This document shows, piece after piece, positions 1-8,459 of a stretch of DNA of 35,780 nt (within the stretch, counting starts at the first letter, position 1; each line of letters starts with the position of its first letter). The DNA is from Bacteroidales bacterium (GTDB lineage Bacteria; Bacteroidota; Bacteroidia; Bacteroidales; Paludibacteraceae). A program made the position numbers and the translations under genes. The stretch covers positions 1-35,780 of the forward strand of contig JAATGT010000141.1 of the NCBI GenBank assembly GCA_015654525.1, written 5' to 3'. Below the pieces are notes generated by a model. It searched no databases. It saw nothing but the letters and a program-made list of their open reading frames with translations, and had not been told where the DNA came from.

Positions 1-507
1 GGTAGGTTCATCGGCCAGTAGAACCTTAGGCTCCGAAATAATAGCGCGGGCTATAGCTACGCGCTGTTTCTGCCCACCCGACATTTCATTTGGCATGTGA
101 TATGCCCAATCTTTCAGCCCCATCTGATCCAGATACTCCATCGCTATAATATTACGTTTCTTGCGACTTATATTTTTATAATAAAGTGGCAAAGCAACAT
201 TTTCCAGTGCATTTTTAAAATTGATCAGATTAAACGACTGAAATACAAAACCAATTAATTCGTTGCGATACACGGCAGCCTGTTTCTCCGACAAATCTTT
301 AATAAGTGTATTATTCAAATAATAATCGCCTGTATCATAATTATCCAGAATTCCCAGAATATTCAGCAAGGTAGATTTTCCGGAACCGGAAGCACCCATA
401 ATAGAAACATACTCACCCTGAGCTACGTGTAAATCTATTCCTTTTAGAACATGCAGAGAGGCCTGTCCCATGTCGTAGGTTTTGTTGATGTTTTGAAGTG
501 TAATCAT
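1..507 (-). CDS. ABC transporter ATP-binding protein, MacB/LolD type (partial)
   Basis: ATPase subunit of an ABC transporter, cut by the window edge; 169 codons are visible from the ATG at 507. The translation starts MITLQNINKTYDMG and has Walker A (GASGSGKST), the Q-loop (FVFQSFNLI), the signature MSGGQKQRVAIARA and Walker B running into ADEPT at the edge. The short Q-loop region and the 'LHVLKGIDL' start are typical of the MacB/LolD/FtsE group, which pairs with FtsX-like permeases; those should lie beyond position 1. It has its own promoter and a striking operator-like palindrome upstream. Whether it exports the peptide encoded further upstream is not shown; it may be an independent efflux or lipoprotein system. 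Confidence 0.93.
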   Translation of the reverse strand, partial: MITLQNINKTYDMGQASLHVLKGIDLHVAQGEYVSIMGASGSGKSTLLNILGILDNYDTGDYYLNNTLIKDLSEKQAAVYRNELIGFVFQSFNLINFKNALENVALPLYYKNISRKKRNIIAMEYLDQMGLKDWAYHMPNEMSGGQKQRVAIARAIISEPKVLLADEPT

Positions 508-619
508 TCTTATTTTATAAGTTTGAAAAAGTTGAAAGTCGAAAAGTTCCTGAGTCTTGATTATGATTCTGTGCTATCACTATCCTATTGTAAACGACAG
601 ACTACGATCAATCACGATG

Positions 620-627
620 CAAATATA
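620..627 (-). promoter_or_regulatory. Bacteroidetes -7 promoter element for the ABC ATPase gene
   Basis: Reading the minus strand, TATATTTG matches the Bacteroidetes -7 consensus TAnnTTTG exactly. It lies about 113 bases before the ATG at 507 and directly beside the large palindrome at 631-669, which would cover the rest of the promoter. The gap 508-822 holds no gene that I can support beyond this element and the palindrome. Confidence 0.55.
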
Positions 628-630
628 TGG

Positions 631-669
631 GCTTTTATAGTACTATGCAATACATAGTACTATAAAAGC
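631..669. promoter_or_regulatory. 17-bp perfect inverted repeat, probable operator
   Basis: Arm GCTTTTATAGTACTATG (631-647), a 5-base spacer CAATA, and the exact complement at 653-669. On the minus strand it sits immediately upstream of the TATATTTG -7 element, where a repressor or activator of the ABC ATPase gene would bind. The inner TAGTACTATG/CATAGTACTA half-sites resemble those of PadR- or GntR-type regulators of ABC transporters, but that assignment is inference. No poly-T tract flanks it on the minus strand, so a terminator is less likely. Confidence 0.6.
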
Positions 670-822
670 AAGACAATCTTTAAACTCCATACAATTAATT
701 ATTTTATTCTTAGACGTATAGAGTTATAAAAAAAGATTTACGCTTAACATTATTTAAGGAGTTCAACTATTCAAGAGTAGACTAAAGAATATCAAACAGG
801 GTCTACATGACACCGACTGTGG

Positions 823-2118
823 TTATTCAAAAGATTTTTTTGCCAATAGTTTTATGGGGGTGCATCGTTCTATCAGAGTTCTGTCATCAGTAATTATCTC
901 CGCTGTACCGGTCATTTCTCCCGAAAATTTCAACTCTCTATTTACAGTTGAATGTAATCCTTTCGGGAAATCGACTTCCACGGAATAATAATCATTATTT
1001 GATATTAAGGAGATATTCTTTGTTTTGGCCTGTAAGAACCCGTATTCCAGATAAGGATAACCTGAAACTTTAATATTGACTTTCTGCCCGACATGAACCT
1101 TTCCCGATCCGGAGGCAGGAACCTTTATCTTTCCAATCAGTTGCCCCGGCTTTCGGGAAACTATAGCAAAGACCTTATCACCGGAGGTTACAAATTGATT
1201 TCGTTTCCAAAAAGTATTGAAAGTTACAACCCCCGATTGCGGGGCTATCAGTAAATAGCTTTGTTGCCAGGTTTCAATAGCAGCTATTAATTCCCGTTGG
1301 GATGATTTCAATTCTGAGAATAACTGATGTTTTTCTTGCAGATATTGCAAGGAAAGTTTATTTACAGACTCTTTCATTTGTAAAAACTCTACGTTTTGTA
1401 ATGAAATAGATGTTTTAAGTTGGAGCAGGTCCTGCTGTTTATTTAAATAGGTTTGCTCGGCCGTTTCCATATCGGATGCTGAGATTATTTTCTGCCCAAA
1501 CAGTAGTTTATCCCTTTCATACGCCGACTTTGCAATAACCAGTTCATGTTTTTTCATTTCTAACTGTTTTTGCAGGTTAGAGGCATAAACCGTTCGGTTT
1601 ACTATTTGTTTTTGCACAGAGTTTTTTTCCTGAATTGTCAGATTCAGAGTCAAAAAGTTATCGTAGTTCATAGCTGCTTTGGTAAAAGCGGAAAAATTGG
1701 ATTGTAAAGCTCCCAATTCAAATGACCGGAGTACTAACTCCCGGGGAATACTAAAGGTCTGATCATTCACAATCACTTGCGAAAGGAGTCGATCTACCTG
1801 CTGCACATCGGTGGTTACTGCCGAATTATCAATGACCGCCAACACATCACCCTGATGAACAGCCTGCTTATCGGAGCATAACAATTCTTTTATTTTTCCG
1901 GTAGATTTGGCAACAAGCCACACCGGCGGATTTTCGGTAGTAATAACCACATCGCCCGATACCACATCGGGGTACCGAAAAAAGAAACTACCGACAAACA
2001 AGATGACCATTACTCCACAAATAACAGATATTCCATACCTGATAAGTGCATGCGGCGGGCGGGATAATATCTCCTGCACTTCCTCGCTACGTAATTCTAT
2101 TTTATCCGATTCTTCCAT
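823..2118 (-). CDS. HlyD-family membrane fusion protein of the peptide exporter
   Basis: A 431-residue periplasmic adaptor that would link the inner-membrane C39 ABC exporter to an outer-membrane channel. A short cytoplasmic N-terminus is followed by one membrane helix (about residues 27-47, YGISVICGVMVILFVGSFFF). A lipoyl/biotinyl-like half follows (GKIKELLCSDKQAVHQGDVLAVIDN), then a long coiled-coil hairpin (about 110-280) and the second half with the beta-barrel (LIAPQSGVVTF, then VHVGQKVNIKVSGYPYLEYG). It lies 68 bases after the exporter gene on the same strand, so the two are presumably co-transcribed. A TolC-like partner is not in view. The length is normal for bacteriocin-type HlyD proteins. 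Confidence 0.92.
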   Translation of the reverse strand: MEESDKIELRSEEVQEILSRPPHALIRYGISVICGVMVILFVGSFFFRYPDVVSGDVVITTENPPVWLVAKSTGKIKELLCSDKQAVHQGDVLAVIDNSAVTTDVQQVDRLLSQVIVNDQTFSIPRELVLRSFELGALQSNFSAFTKAAMNYDNFLTLNLTIQEKNSVQKQIVNRTVYASNLQKQLEMKKHELVIAKSAYERDKLLFGQKIISASDMETAEQTYLNKQQDLLQLKTSISLQNVEFLQMKESVNKLSLQYLQEKHQLFSELKSSQRELIAAIETWQQSYLLIAPQSGVVTFNTFWKRNQFVTSGDKVFAIVSRKPGQLIGKIKVPASGSGKVHVGQKVNIKVSGYPYLEYGFLQAKTKNISLISNNDYYSVEVDFPKGLHSTVNRELKFSGEMTGTAEIITDDRTLIERCTPIKLLAKKSFE

Positions 2119-2130
2119 TTACCTCTTTAA

Positions 2131-2187
2131 TTATCACATTACCACATCAACTCATCATCACATTACCATATCAACTAATCATCACAT
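2131..2187. repeat. 24-bp short tandem repeat between exporter and HlyD genes
   Basis: About two and a third imperfect copies of a 24-base unit beginning CACATTACCAYATCAACT, rich in ATC/CAT steps. It fills the spacer between the exporter stop and the HlyD start. No function is visible. Confidence 0.7.
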
Positions 2188-4379
2188 CATAGTTCCAGTT
2201 GATTCTTCACCAACCAATAATACGCTCCCTGTTTCTTCGTGAGTTCCTGATGTGTGCCTATTTCTACAATTTCACCTTTTTCCAGCACCACTATCTGATC
2301 GGCATTTTTTACCGTACTGAGTCGGTGAGCAATAACCACCGATGTTCGTCCTTCAAAAAAACGTTGCAGATTATCCATAATCACCCGCTCATTATTTGTA
2401 TCTAGTGCATTGGTAGCCTCATCCAGAAAAACAAAAGCCGGATTTTTATAAACTGCCCGGGCAATAAGTATCCGTTGTTTTTGACCCTGACTCAGGCCAT
2501 GCCCCTCGTTCCCTATTTTAGTATTGTACGACAAGGGCAATGTTTCTATAAAATCCCGAATGTTAGCTGTGATTACAGCCTGAAGCAATCTTTCTTTATC
2601 AATAATTTCAGCTCCGGGAGCAATGTTTTTGGCTATAGAGTCCGAAAAAATAAAACCGTCCTGCATCACCACGCCGCATTGTTTGCGCCACTCGCGAATG
2701 CTGTAATTTTTCATATTGTTTTCGCCCAACAGAATATCTCCTTTCTGCAAAGGATAAAAGCCCAACAGCAATTTAATCAGCGTGGTTTTTCCACTGCCGC
2801 TGGTACCTACAATGGCTGTCTGTTTACCCACCGGGATATTGAGCTGAATTCCCTTTATGACGGGTTTGCCTATAGAAGTGGCATCATAACCAAAGGTAGC
2901 ATTACGAAGAATCAGATCTTTATTGGTTGGTATTTCCCGTATGCGGCTTTCATCTTTTGCTTCTTCATCGTCTTTATCATGCACTTCACTCAGACGCTCT
3001 AAACTGAGTCTGGCATCCTGCGTTTCGCGCAAAAAAGAAATAAGTTGATCAACAGGTCCATTCAATTGCCCGATAATATATTGCACAGCCACCATCATAC
3101 CCAGCGTCATACTGCCATCAATAACCAACTTGGCCACCAAAGCAGTAATAACAATATTCTTGGTTTGATTGATAAGTACTGCACCCGAATCCTGATACTG
3201 TGCTAACGCCAGTCCTTTAACACGAAGACGGAAGAGTTTTGTATGGATACGTTCCCAGTCCCAACGTTTCTGCTGCTCACAGGCATTCAGTTTTATTTCT
3301 TGCATACCGGTTACCAGCTGTACGATATTGCTCTGATTAGCGGACAATTGAGCAAAACTTTTATGATCCAGTTCTGCCCGCCGTTTCATGAACAGCCATA
3401 CCCAACAAAAGTACAAAACACTACCAATAAAAAAAATGGCAAAAATCGTGTAGCTATAAAAAAACAATACAATGCTAAAAATAAAAATATTGACAACGGA
3501 AAAGAGTACGCTCAAACTCGAATTAGTCAAATAATTTTGGATTCGAACATGATCGTTAATGCGTTGCAGGATATCGCCCACCATTTTGGAATCGAAATAG
3601 CCCATGGGCAGGTGCATCAGTTTTATAAGAAAGTCCGAGACCAAAGCGATATTAATCCGTGTCCCTAAATGTAATAATATCCATCCACGGATAAAACCAA
3701 CGGCAGAGCTACTGAATGTAAGCACCAATTGCGCTATCAATACCAAATAAACATAACCTATATTCTGTCCGCTTATACCAAAATCGACAATGGACTGCGT
3801 CAGGAAAGGCAGCATCAGCTGCAATAAACTGCCAAAGAGAAGACCTAAAAAAAGCTGAACTATCAGTATTTTATAAGGCCGCAGATAAGAAAAAAGAAAG
3901 GAGAACCCTTTTCGGTTTACTTTCTCGTCTTCCTGTTCGTAAAAGTCAGGCGAGGGCTCCAACAGCAACGCCACGCCCACATCTTTTCCTTCATCTTTGG
4001 TGCTTATCCAGCACCGGCAAAACTCTTTTCTTGGATATTTCAATTTTCCTGCAGCAGGGTCAGCAACATATACTATTTCTTGTTCATACTTACCTTTAAT
4101 ATTGTATACCACCACAAAATGCTGTTGATTCCAATGAACAATACAAGGCAATGGTGCTCCCATCAAATCATTAAATGAAACTTTCACACCAGTACTTCTA
4201 AATCCAATATATTCTGCCGCCTCACTAATTCCTAACATTGAAACTCCTTCTCTCGTCATCAAAGTTTTCTCTCTCAAACTTTCCAACGAAAACGTACGGC
4301 CATAATGGGCAGATATTATTTGCAAACAAGTTGGACCACAATCCATAAAATCATGTTGTCGGAAAAATTTGAGATTCAT
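2187..4379 (-). CDS. C39 peptidase-containing ABC transporter (PCAT), Gly-Gly leader processing exporter
   Basis: Exporter that cleaves peptide leaders after Gly-Gly and secretes the released peptide. With the start at 4379 (MNLKFFRQHDF) it is 730 residues. The C39 domain comes first: Gln8 and the catalytic Cys14 in QHDFMDCGPTC, then the His of HWNQQHFVVV and the Asp of YVADPAAGK. A six-helix membrane domain follows (about 165-440), then the ATPase with Walker A GTSGSGKTT, signature LSQGQKQR and Walker B FVFLDEATNALD. An in-frame ATG at 4451 adds 24 residues, but C39 exporters normally begin a few residues before the Gln, so I prefer 4379. The 24-residue Gly-Gly leaders encoded at 8460-8576 and 10774-10890 are plausible substrates. 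The HlyD gene follows directly. Confidence 0.95.
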   Translation of the reverse strand: MNLKFFRQHDFMDCGPTCLQIISAHYGRTFSLESLREKTLMTREGVSMLGISEAAEYIGFRSTGVKVSFNDLMGAPLPCIVHWNQQHFVVVYNIKGKYEQEIVYVADPAAGKLKYPRKEFCRCWISTKDEGKDVGVALLLEPSPDFYEQEDEKVNRKGFSFLFSYLRPYKILIVQLFLGLLFGSLLQLMLPFLTQSIVDFGISGQNIGYVYLVLIAQLVLTFSSSAVGFIRGWILLHLGTRINIALVSDFLIKLMHLPMGYFDSKMVGDILQRINDHVRIQNYLTNSSLSVLFSVVNIFIFSIVLFFYSYTIFAIFFIGSVLYFCWVWLFMKRRAELDHKSFAQLSANQSNIVQLVTGMQEIKLNACEQQKRWDWERIHTKLFRLRVKGLALAQYQDSGAVLINQTKNIVITALVAKLVIDGSMTLGMMVAVQYIIGQLNGPVDQLISFLRETQDARLSLERLSEVHDKDDEEAKDESRIREIPTNKDLILRNATFGYDATSIGKPVIKGIQLNIPVGKQTAIVGTSGSGKTTLIKLLLGFYPLQKGDILLGENNMKNYSIREWRKQCGVVMQDGFIFSDSIAKNIAPGAEIIDKERLLQAVITANIRDFIETLPLSYNTKIGNEGHGLSQGQKQRILIARAVYKNPAFVFLDEATNALDTNNERVIMDNLQRFFEGRTSVVIAHRLSTVKNADQIVVLEKGEIVEIGTHQELTKKQGAYYWLVKNQLEL

Positions 4380-4818
4380 ATTGGAGAAAGAGTTATAGTG
4401 ATTATATACGCCTACACATAAATTAACAAATAAATTGTTTCTAAAATTCATATCTAAAAATAAAAATTCTTTCTTTGATTATTTAAATTAAACAAACTAG
4501 ATAAGTAATTGAATAAATATAATGTTATATGCATAATTACACCAAAAAGAAAATAAGAAGAACGCAAGCAAACGATGACGGAACAGTTTTTAAATAAACT
4601 TAAAGACTTGTCCGGATAATTTTCATAGTTCTACAACATGATAAGCCCTATGTTATAGTTAAAAACAAAAAAAACTATATCCGTTTTATTATTATCCACT
4701 TTATCTTTAAATGCTGGATTGTTGACATACTCAATCAGCATTCTATTTTTCTTTTTATAAACAACATCGAATTATTCCGGTTATTTCCATCTAGTGGAAA
4801 TTTTCGTCACTTGAATAA
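4380..4818. other. AT-rich gap between acetyltransferase and exporter genes
   Basis: No convincing gene. On the minus strand a 36-codon open frame (4631-4741) has no Gly-Gly motif, Met-rich start context or recognisable match. A small hairpin, TTTCCA-TCTAG-TGGAAA at 4784-4800, lies just after the acetyltransferase stop and may be a weak terminator or processing site. Both strands lack adjacent Gly-Gly codon pairs, so no further leader peptide is hidden here. Confidence 0.5.
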
Positions 4819-5352
4819 TTATTGAACAGAGTCTGAATTTCTATTTTTTAACGAATTTTGGAGTTCAAATGTAAAATACTCATCTCCACTAGCTGTGAGA
4901 TTTGTTGCCACTTTGCGTAAATTATTCTTTTGGCAGATTCTAACAGAAAAATTATTCTTGCTATACATCCTAGCGATTACCTTATCAATATTTAAACACT
5001 TAAAACTATATTCAATTAAACCCTCACAAGTTTCAGTTCCATAGTTATTATTCCAATATTGCGAATCGATGATATATCCTAACTCTAAAACATTACAGTC
5101 CTGAAATGAGTTAAACAAACCAGCTTCACCAACAATACAAGATTTTTTCTTAAGTTCAATAACAAAAAGACCATAACCAATATCATTATTAATTGCTTTA
5201 TATTTTTCTTTTAATTCATCTATCGTCCAATTATATCTACTATTTGATATATATAACATATTAATTGCCTTGTTATAAATTGACAAAAGAGAATTAAAAT
5301 CTCCATCTTCGACTCCACGGATAATTAAATTACTTGTTTCAAAAACTATCAT
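4819..5352 (-). CDS. GNAT-family N-acetyltransferase (RimJ/RimL-like)
   Basis: Acetyl-CoA-dependent N-acetyltransferase of 177 residues when started at 5352 (MIVFETSNLIIRG); the ATG 12 codons earlier at 5388 is possible but would reach into the IS200 end. The opening 'ETSNLIIRGVEDGDF' and the middle 'LELGYIIDSQYWNNNYGTETCEGLIEYSF' match the RimJ/RimL pattern (ETERLxLR and GYxLxxxxWxxGYxTE). It ends with 'ARMYSKNNFSVRICQKNNLRKV', the usual N-x-x-S-x-R-x-x-x-K helix. It lies between the propeller and exporter genes on the same strand, so it may acetylate the exported peptide, or give self-protection; both are inference. The IS200 remnant now separates it from the genes upstream. Confidence 0.85.
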   Translation of the reverse strand: MIVFETSNLIIRGVEDGDFNSLLSIYNKAINMLYISNSRYNWTIDELKEKYKAINNDIGYGLFVIELKKKSCIVGEAGLFNSFQDCNVLELGYIIDSQYWNNNYGTETCEGLIEYSFKCLNIDKVIARMYSKNNFSVRICQKNNLRKVATNLTASGDEYFTFELQNSLKNRNSDSVQ

Positions 5353-5369
5353 AACATTATTTTTTATTA

Positions 5370-5895
5370 ATAGACTACCTCGCAGCAAAGCTGACGAGGT
5401 ATTAAAACAAAGACAGCTGTTGACTATGTATCTTTTTGTATTCTTTTTCTCTACCTTGACCTTTTACATACGCTTGTATTGTAGATTCATCCCCATGTTT
5501 ACTCACAGTATTTACATAAAAACTTTTTGTTCAAAACTCTCCACCCAAGAGCTGTTTTTCACTTCCAAGTGAAGTCTAAATATCTCTTTTGCAGTTATGT
5601 TCTTTACTATTTGAATTATTTTCGTGGGGCAATACATAGGAACACTCTGTATCAAAAAATGAACATGATCTTTATCTGTCCCAATTTCTATAAAAATCAA
5701 TCTCATAACGATAGGAAATACCAATGCAGATGTCTTTCAAACTATTGTCAACTGCGTCTGAAAAAACTACTCGCCTATATTTAGCTTGGCAAACAAAATG
5801 ATACAGTAAGACTGTTACATTATGGCTTTTATGTATATATACTCACATAGCAAAAATACAATTAATTTTCGAAGCAGAGCTTCGAGGAATTAAAC
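5370..5895 (-). mobile_element. Decayed IS200/IS605-family element (IS200 type)
   Basis: Remnant of a single-strand transposing element with only a tnpA-like gene. Both ends keep subterminal hairpins: TACCTCG-CAGC-AAA-GCTG-A-CGAGGTA at 5376-5401 and TCGAAGC-AGA-GCTTCGA at 5869-5885. The element lies between the propeller and acetyltransferase genes, without damaging either reading frame. The exact outer ends are not determinable because IS200 elements make no target duplication. Confidence 0.8.
5402..5848 (-). pseudogene. IS200-type Y1 transposase pseudogene (tnpA)
   Basis: HUH-family Y1 transposase in pieces. Reading the minus strand, SHNVTVLLYHFVCQAKYRR lies in one frame, then GTDKDHVHFLIQSVP with the HUH motif (His-Val-His) in another, and the C-terminal part VNTVSKHGDESTIQAYVKG with the catalytic-Tyr helix in a third. 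A one-base gain lies in the A-run at 5692-5696, a one-base loss in the Lys-rich stretch near 5567-5575, a TGA replaces Trp in the EFW motif, and a TGA is the second codon after the ATG at 5848. All four make it inactive. Full-length relatives are about 150 residues. Confidence 0.85.
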
Positions 5896-5944
5896 CAAAC
5901 GAAAAAGCTTAAAAAAGCATATTCTCTTCATGTCTTTTCTAAAC

Positions 5945-7252
5945 CTATCTTTTAAATGGGAATGTATGACCAATTCCTCTACCTCTTGGTAAATAAAGAA
6001 TTACATCAAATAAATAATCTTCATCCATACCATAAATATAAAAGCATGTGTTTGAAGCTGCAATAATATATTTACTATCTTTTGATATCTCCAAACTTAA
6101 TGGTGATTGCTCTTCGAATACAAAATAACCTTCTTTTGTTGGTTCTGGTTTTGGATCAGGATAGATTCGTATTTTCCTGTATACAGTCATTGTCATCAAA
6201 TCTACTATTGTAAATTTGAAAGGTGTTGTTGTAAATACTAATAACTTTTTTCCATTATATGTAAATACTCTATGTTGTGTAGTTCTAAGACAGTCCGAAT
6301 CTGAAAATGAATCGACAATATTGGTCTGATTATCTCCTATTTTCAATTTTATAATAGATGCATATCCACCACCAACAGTACCAATTTGAGGTAAAACAAA
6401 AAGATTGTGTGCAGAAACATAAATCATTGAGCTATCATCAGGATCTAATTCGAAATGACCTGGAGATGGAACCGGAAGTTGAGTTTCCCAAAGTTTATTA
6501 TTATGTATATCATATGTAGCAACTTTACTATTATGCAATCCCGCTTTATAATACTTCTTCATTTCTTTTAATATATTTGGATCTGAGAATTGAGGATAAT
6601 TAATCACAAAACTCGTTAATACAAGATATTTATTGTCGGCTGAAATAGAAACTTGATGTACATCTTCTGGGAAACTGAAAGTATGTAATTGCTCAATCTC
6701 AAAACTATCCAACTTCAATCTACAAATTTCACAACGAACATATTTAGCTTTCCCATTTCTTACACTTACCATATCTTCCATTGGCCATCTTATAAAATAG
6801 AAAAACTTATAATCATTCGAGAAACAATTTGTTTTGCTGTATAACATCAACTTTTCATCAAAAGACTCCGGAATAAACATCGCCTTATTTCGATTCGTAT
6901 CAACACAAATTATTGAATACGCATTAGTCATAAATAAGTATTTTTCAGAAGGTGTATGACAAGTATGAGGTATTTGTACTAGAATGTCTTTAAGGTAAGA
7001 CTCCGTTACATTAAAGCTATTTTCGTCCTTATAAATTTCGGATATTTTGATTGGGTTCACAAACAAAGGAGTAAAAGTTCTCCGTAATATCTTTCTCATA
7101 CCAAAGTCAATTCTGTCAACTTGTATATTATTGTTCTTATCATGAAGCACATTAAAATATATACCCTTAAATTTAGGCAAATGTGATACATTTCCTCTAA
7201 ATTCTATTAATTCTGTACTTACATCCTGCGTTTTAAAATTAGTTTGATCCAT
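5945..7252 (-). CDS. Cytoplasmic beta-propeller-like protein of the peptide locus, function unknown
   Basis: A 435-residue protein that I cannot assign to a named family. It has repeated strand-turn units of propeller type, for example KYLFMTNAYSIICVDTNRNK, HQVSISADNKYLVLTSFVI, DSSMIYVSAHNLFVLPQ, RVFTYNGKKLLVFTTTPF and SLEISKDSKYIIAASNTCF, about six or seven blades. There is no signal peptide or lipobox, unlike the secreted 6-bladed propellers common in Bacteroidetes, so it should work in the cytoplasm. It starts 13 bases after the Rid-like gene and is surely translated from the same mRNA. That position, between precursor and exporter, suggests a role in modifying or binding the peptide, or as an immunity or scaffold protein. 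No catalytic residues can be named. Confidence 0.75.
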   Translation of the reverse strand: MDQTNFKTQDVSTELIEFRGNVSHLPKFKGIYFNVLHDKNNNIQVDRIDFGMRKILRRTFTPLFVNPIKISEIYKDENSFNVTESYLKDILVQIPHTCHTPSEKYLFMTNAYSIICVDTNRNKAMFIPESFDEKLMLYSKTNCFSNDYKFFYFIRWPMEDMVSVRNGKAKYVRCEICRLKLDSFEIEQLHTFSFPEDVHQVSISADNKYLVLTSFVINYPQFSDPNILKEMKKYYKAGLHNSKVATYDIHNNKLWETQLPVPSPGHFELDPDDSSMIYVSAHNLFVLPQIGTVGGGYASIIKLKIGDNQTNIVDSFSDSDCLRTTQHRVFTYNGKKLLVFTTTPFKFTIVDLMTMTVYRKIRIYPDPKPEPTKEGYFVFEEQSPLSLEISKDSKYIIAASNTCFYIYGMDEDYLFDVILYLPRGRGIGHTFPFKR

Positions 7253-7265
7253 ATAATTTTCTGAA

Positions 7266-8402
7266 TTAAAATTGAGGATATAATTTATCTGAATATATTT
7301 TTAATGCTATACATTCAACTTCAATTAACCACTCTGGTCGACAGACCTTTCCAAAGTTAACTATGTAAGGAGTATTCCTGAATTTCTTCTTTAAATATTT
7401 ATCCACAATCTTATAATCAGCAATATCCCTTATATATATAGTCATGCAAGCAATGTCATTGAGTTCAGCATTAGCATCTCTTAATAACATCTGAATATTT
7501 TTGAATAATCTCTTTGTCTGCATAATAACATTCTTTTCATGTAAGCATATTCCATTTTTGTCAATACTAGCCGTACCTGATATATAGATATGCTTTCTAT
7601 CACCATAATAGATACAAATTCCCCTTTCAAAGGATACTCCATAATTATAACTTTGATTTAAATACTCCGGAGCATTAAGATACCTTATCTGATTAAGAGA
7701 CAACCCTTTGATTGCATAAAAATCAACACAAATACCACAATCTATATTATAATTATTTCCCTCAATTCCAGTAGATGTAATAAAATGAGTATTTTTATTC
7801 AATCCATTATTGATGAATATCTTGTTTCTCGCATCTACAACATCAGAATAATTTCGATCTATATTATTAATATACAACCAAGTTCTTATAGTATTATCTA
7901 GCATTGTCATATCGTATTTCTTTAAATTATTAATATATTCTTGGTAAATACTCTCCGTTTGTTTAAAAACGCTATAAGGGTTATTTAAAACTACACTATT
8001 TAATTGATATAAATGAAGATAATTCGAGTTCTCATAAACAAATAAATTACCATCCTTTAGTCTATTAACATCATTTCGTTTTATCACATTCAAAATGATA
8101 TTGATTTTACTATTATTCAAAGGAGGTTGTTCGATTACTGATACTGCACATTCGCATAATATTGATTTTAACAACGCATGATCATTTAATTTATATATTT
8201 GATTTTTATAATCACTAATATATATTCTTGCAAATACAATATGTGAAATTGAAATTTGGAATTCATTAAAAACACTATAACAACAAGAGACTAGATTGTT
8301 TAACTGTTCATCAAAATCACAGTACTGGTTTGGTTTCAATGCGATATAACATTCAGGCGATTTTTTTGTATTTAAACAAAAAATTGAATATTCTTTTTTC
8401 AT
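7266..8402 (-). CDS. Rid/chorismatase-fold protein (FkbO/Hyg5-like) of the peptide locus
   Basis: A 378-residue protein built of Rid (YjgF)-like folds. The C-terminal third has the best signals: YGVSFERG (254-261), YISGTASIDKNG (273-284) and CRPEWLIEVECIA (354-366). The FkbO/Hyg5 chorismatase family, often labelled pteridine-dependent deoxygenase, carries S-G-T-A-S and C-R-P-x-x-L-x-E-I-E at these places. Residues about 145-230 (TIRTWLYINNI, then ITSTGIEG) look like the N-terminal half of that family. Residues 1-108 (FARIYISDYKNQ, AVSVIEQPPLNNSKI) look like a further Rid-type module. It follows the leader-peptide gene and overlaps the end of the intergenic hairpin. The activity is unknown: a chorismate-type reaction, imine/enamine chemistry on the peptide, or mere binding are all open. 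Confidence 0.75.
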   Translation of the reverse strand: MKKEYSIFCLNTKKSPECYIALKPNQYCDFDEQLNNLVSCCYSVFNEFQISISHIVFARIYISDYKNQIYKLNDHALLKSILCECAVSVIEQPPLNNSKINIILNVIKRNDVNRLKDGNLFVYENSNYLHLYQLNSVVLNNPYSVFKQTESIYQEYINNLKKYDMTMLDNTIRTWLYINNIDRNYSDVVDARNKIFINNGLNKNTHFITSTGIEGNNYNIDCGICVDFYAIKGLSLNQIRYLNAPEYLNQSYNYGVSFERGICIYYGDRKHIYISGTASIDKNGICLHEKNVIMQTKRLFKNIQMLLRDANAELNDIACMTIYIRDIADYKIVDKYLKKKFRNTPYIVNFGKVCRPEWLIEVECIALKIYSDKLYPQF

Positions 8403-8415
8403 ATAAAAAAATTGA

Positions 8416-8446
8416 AAAGGGAGAATATAATAAATATTCTCCCTTT
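8416..8446 (-). terminator. Intrinsic terminator-like hairpin between precursor and modification genes
   Basis: A perfect 13-bp stem, AAAGGGAGAATAT at 8416-8428 and its complement at 8434-8446, with a 5-base loop. On the minus strand it is followed by TTCAATTTTTTT, a T-rich tract, and then by the ATG at 8402. It lies 14 bases after the precursor stop. It is best read as a partial terminator or mRNA 3' stabiliser that keeps precursor transcript in excess over the enzymes, a common arrangement in peptide operons (inference). Confidence 0.8.
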
Positions 8447-8459
8447 AATTTAAAGACAA

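Noticed and set aside
451-657. 68-codon open frame on the plus strand
   Set aside because: It overlaps the ABC ATPase gene antisense and ends in the operator palindrome.
4631-4741. 36-codon minus-strand open frame between acetyltransferase and exporter
   Set aside because: No Gly-Gly motif, no promoter element and no family likeness; considered as a third precursor and dropped.
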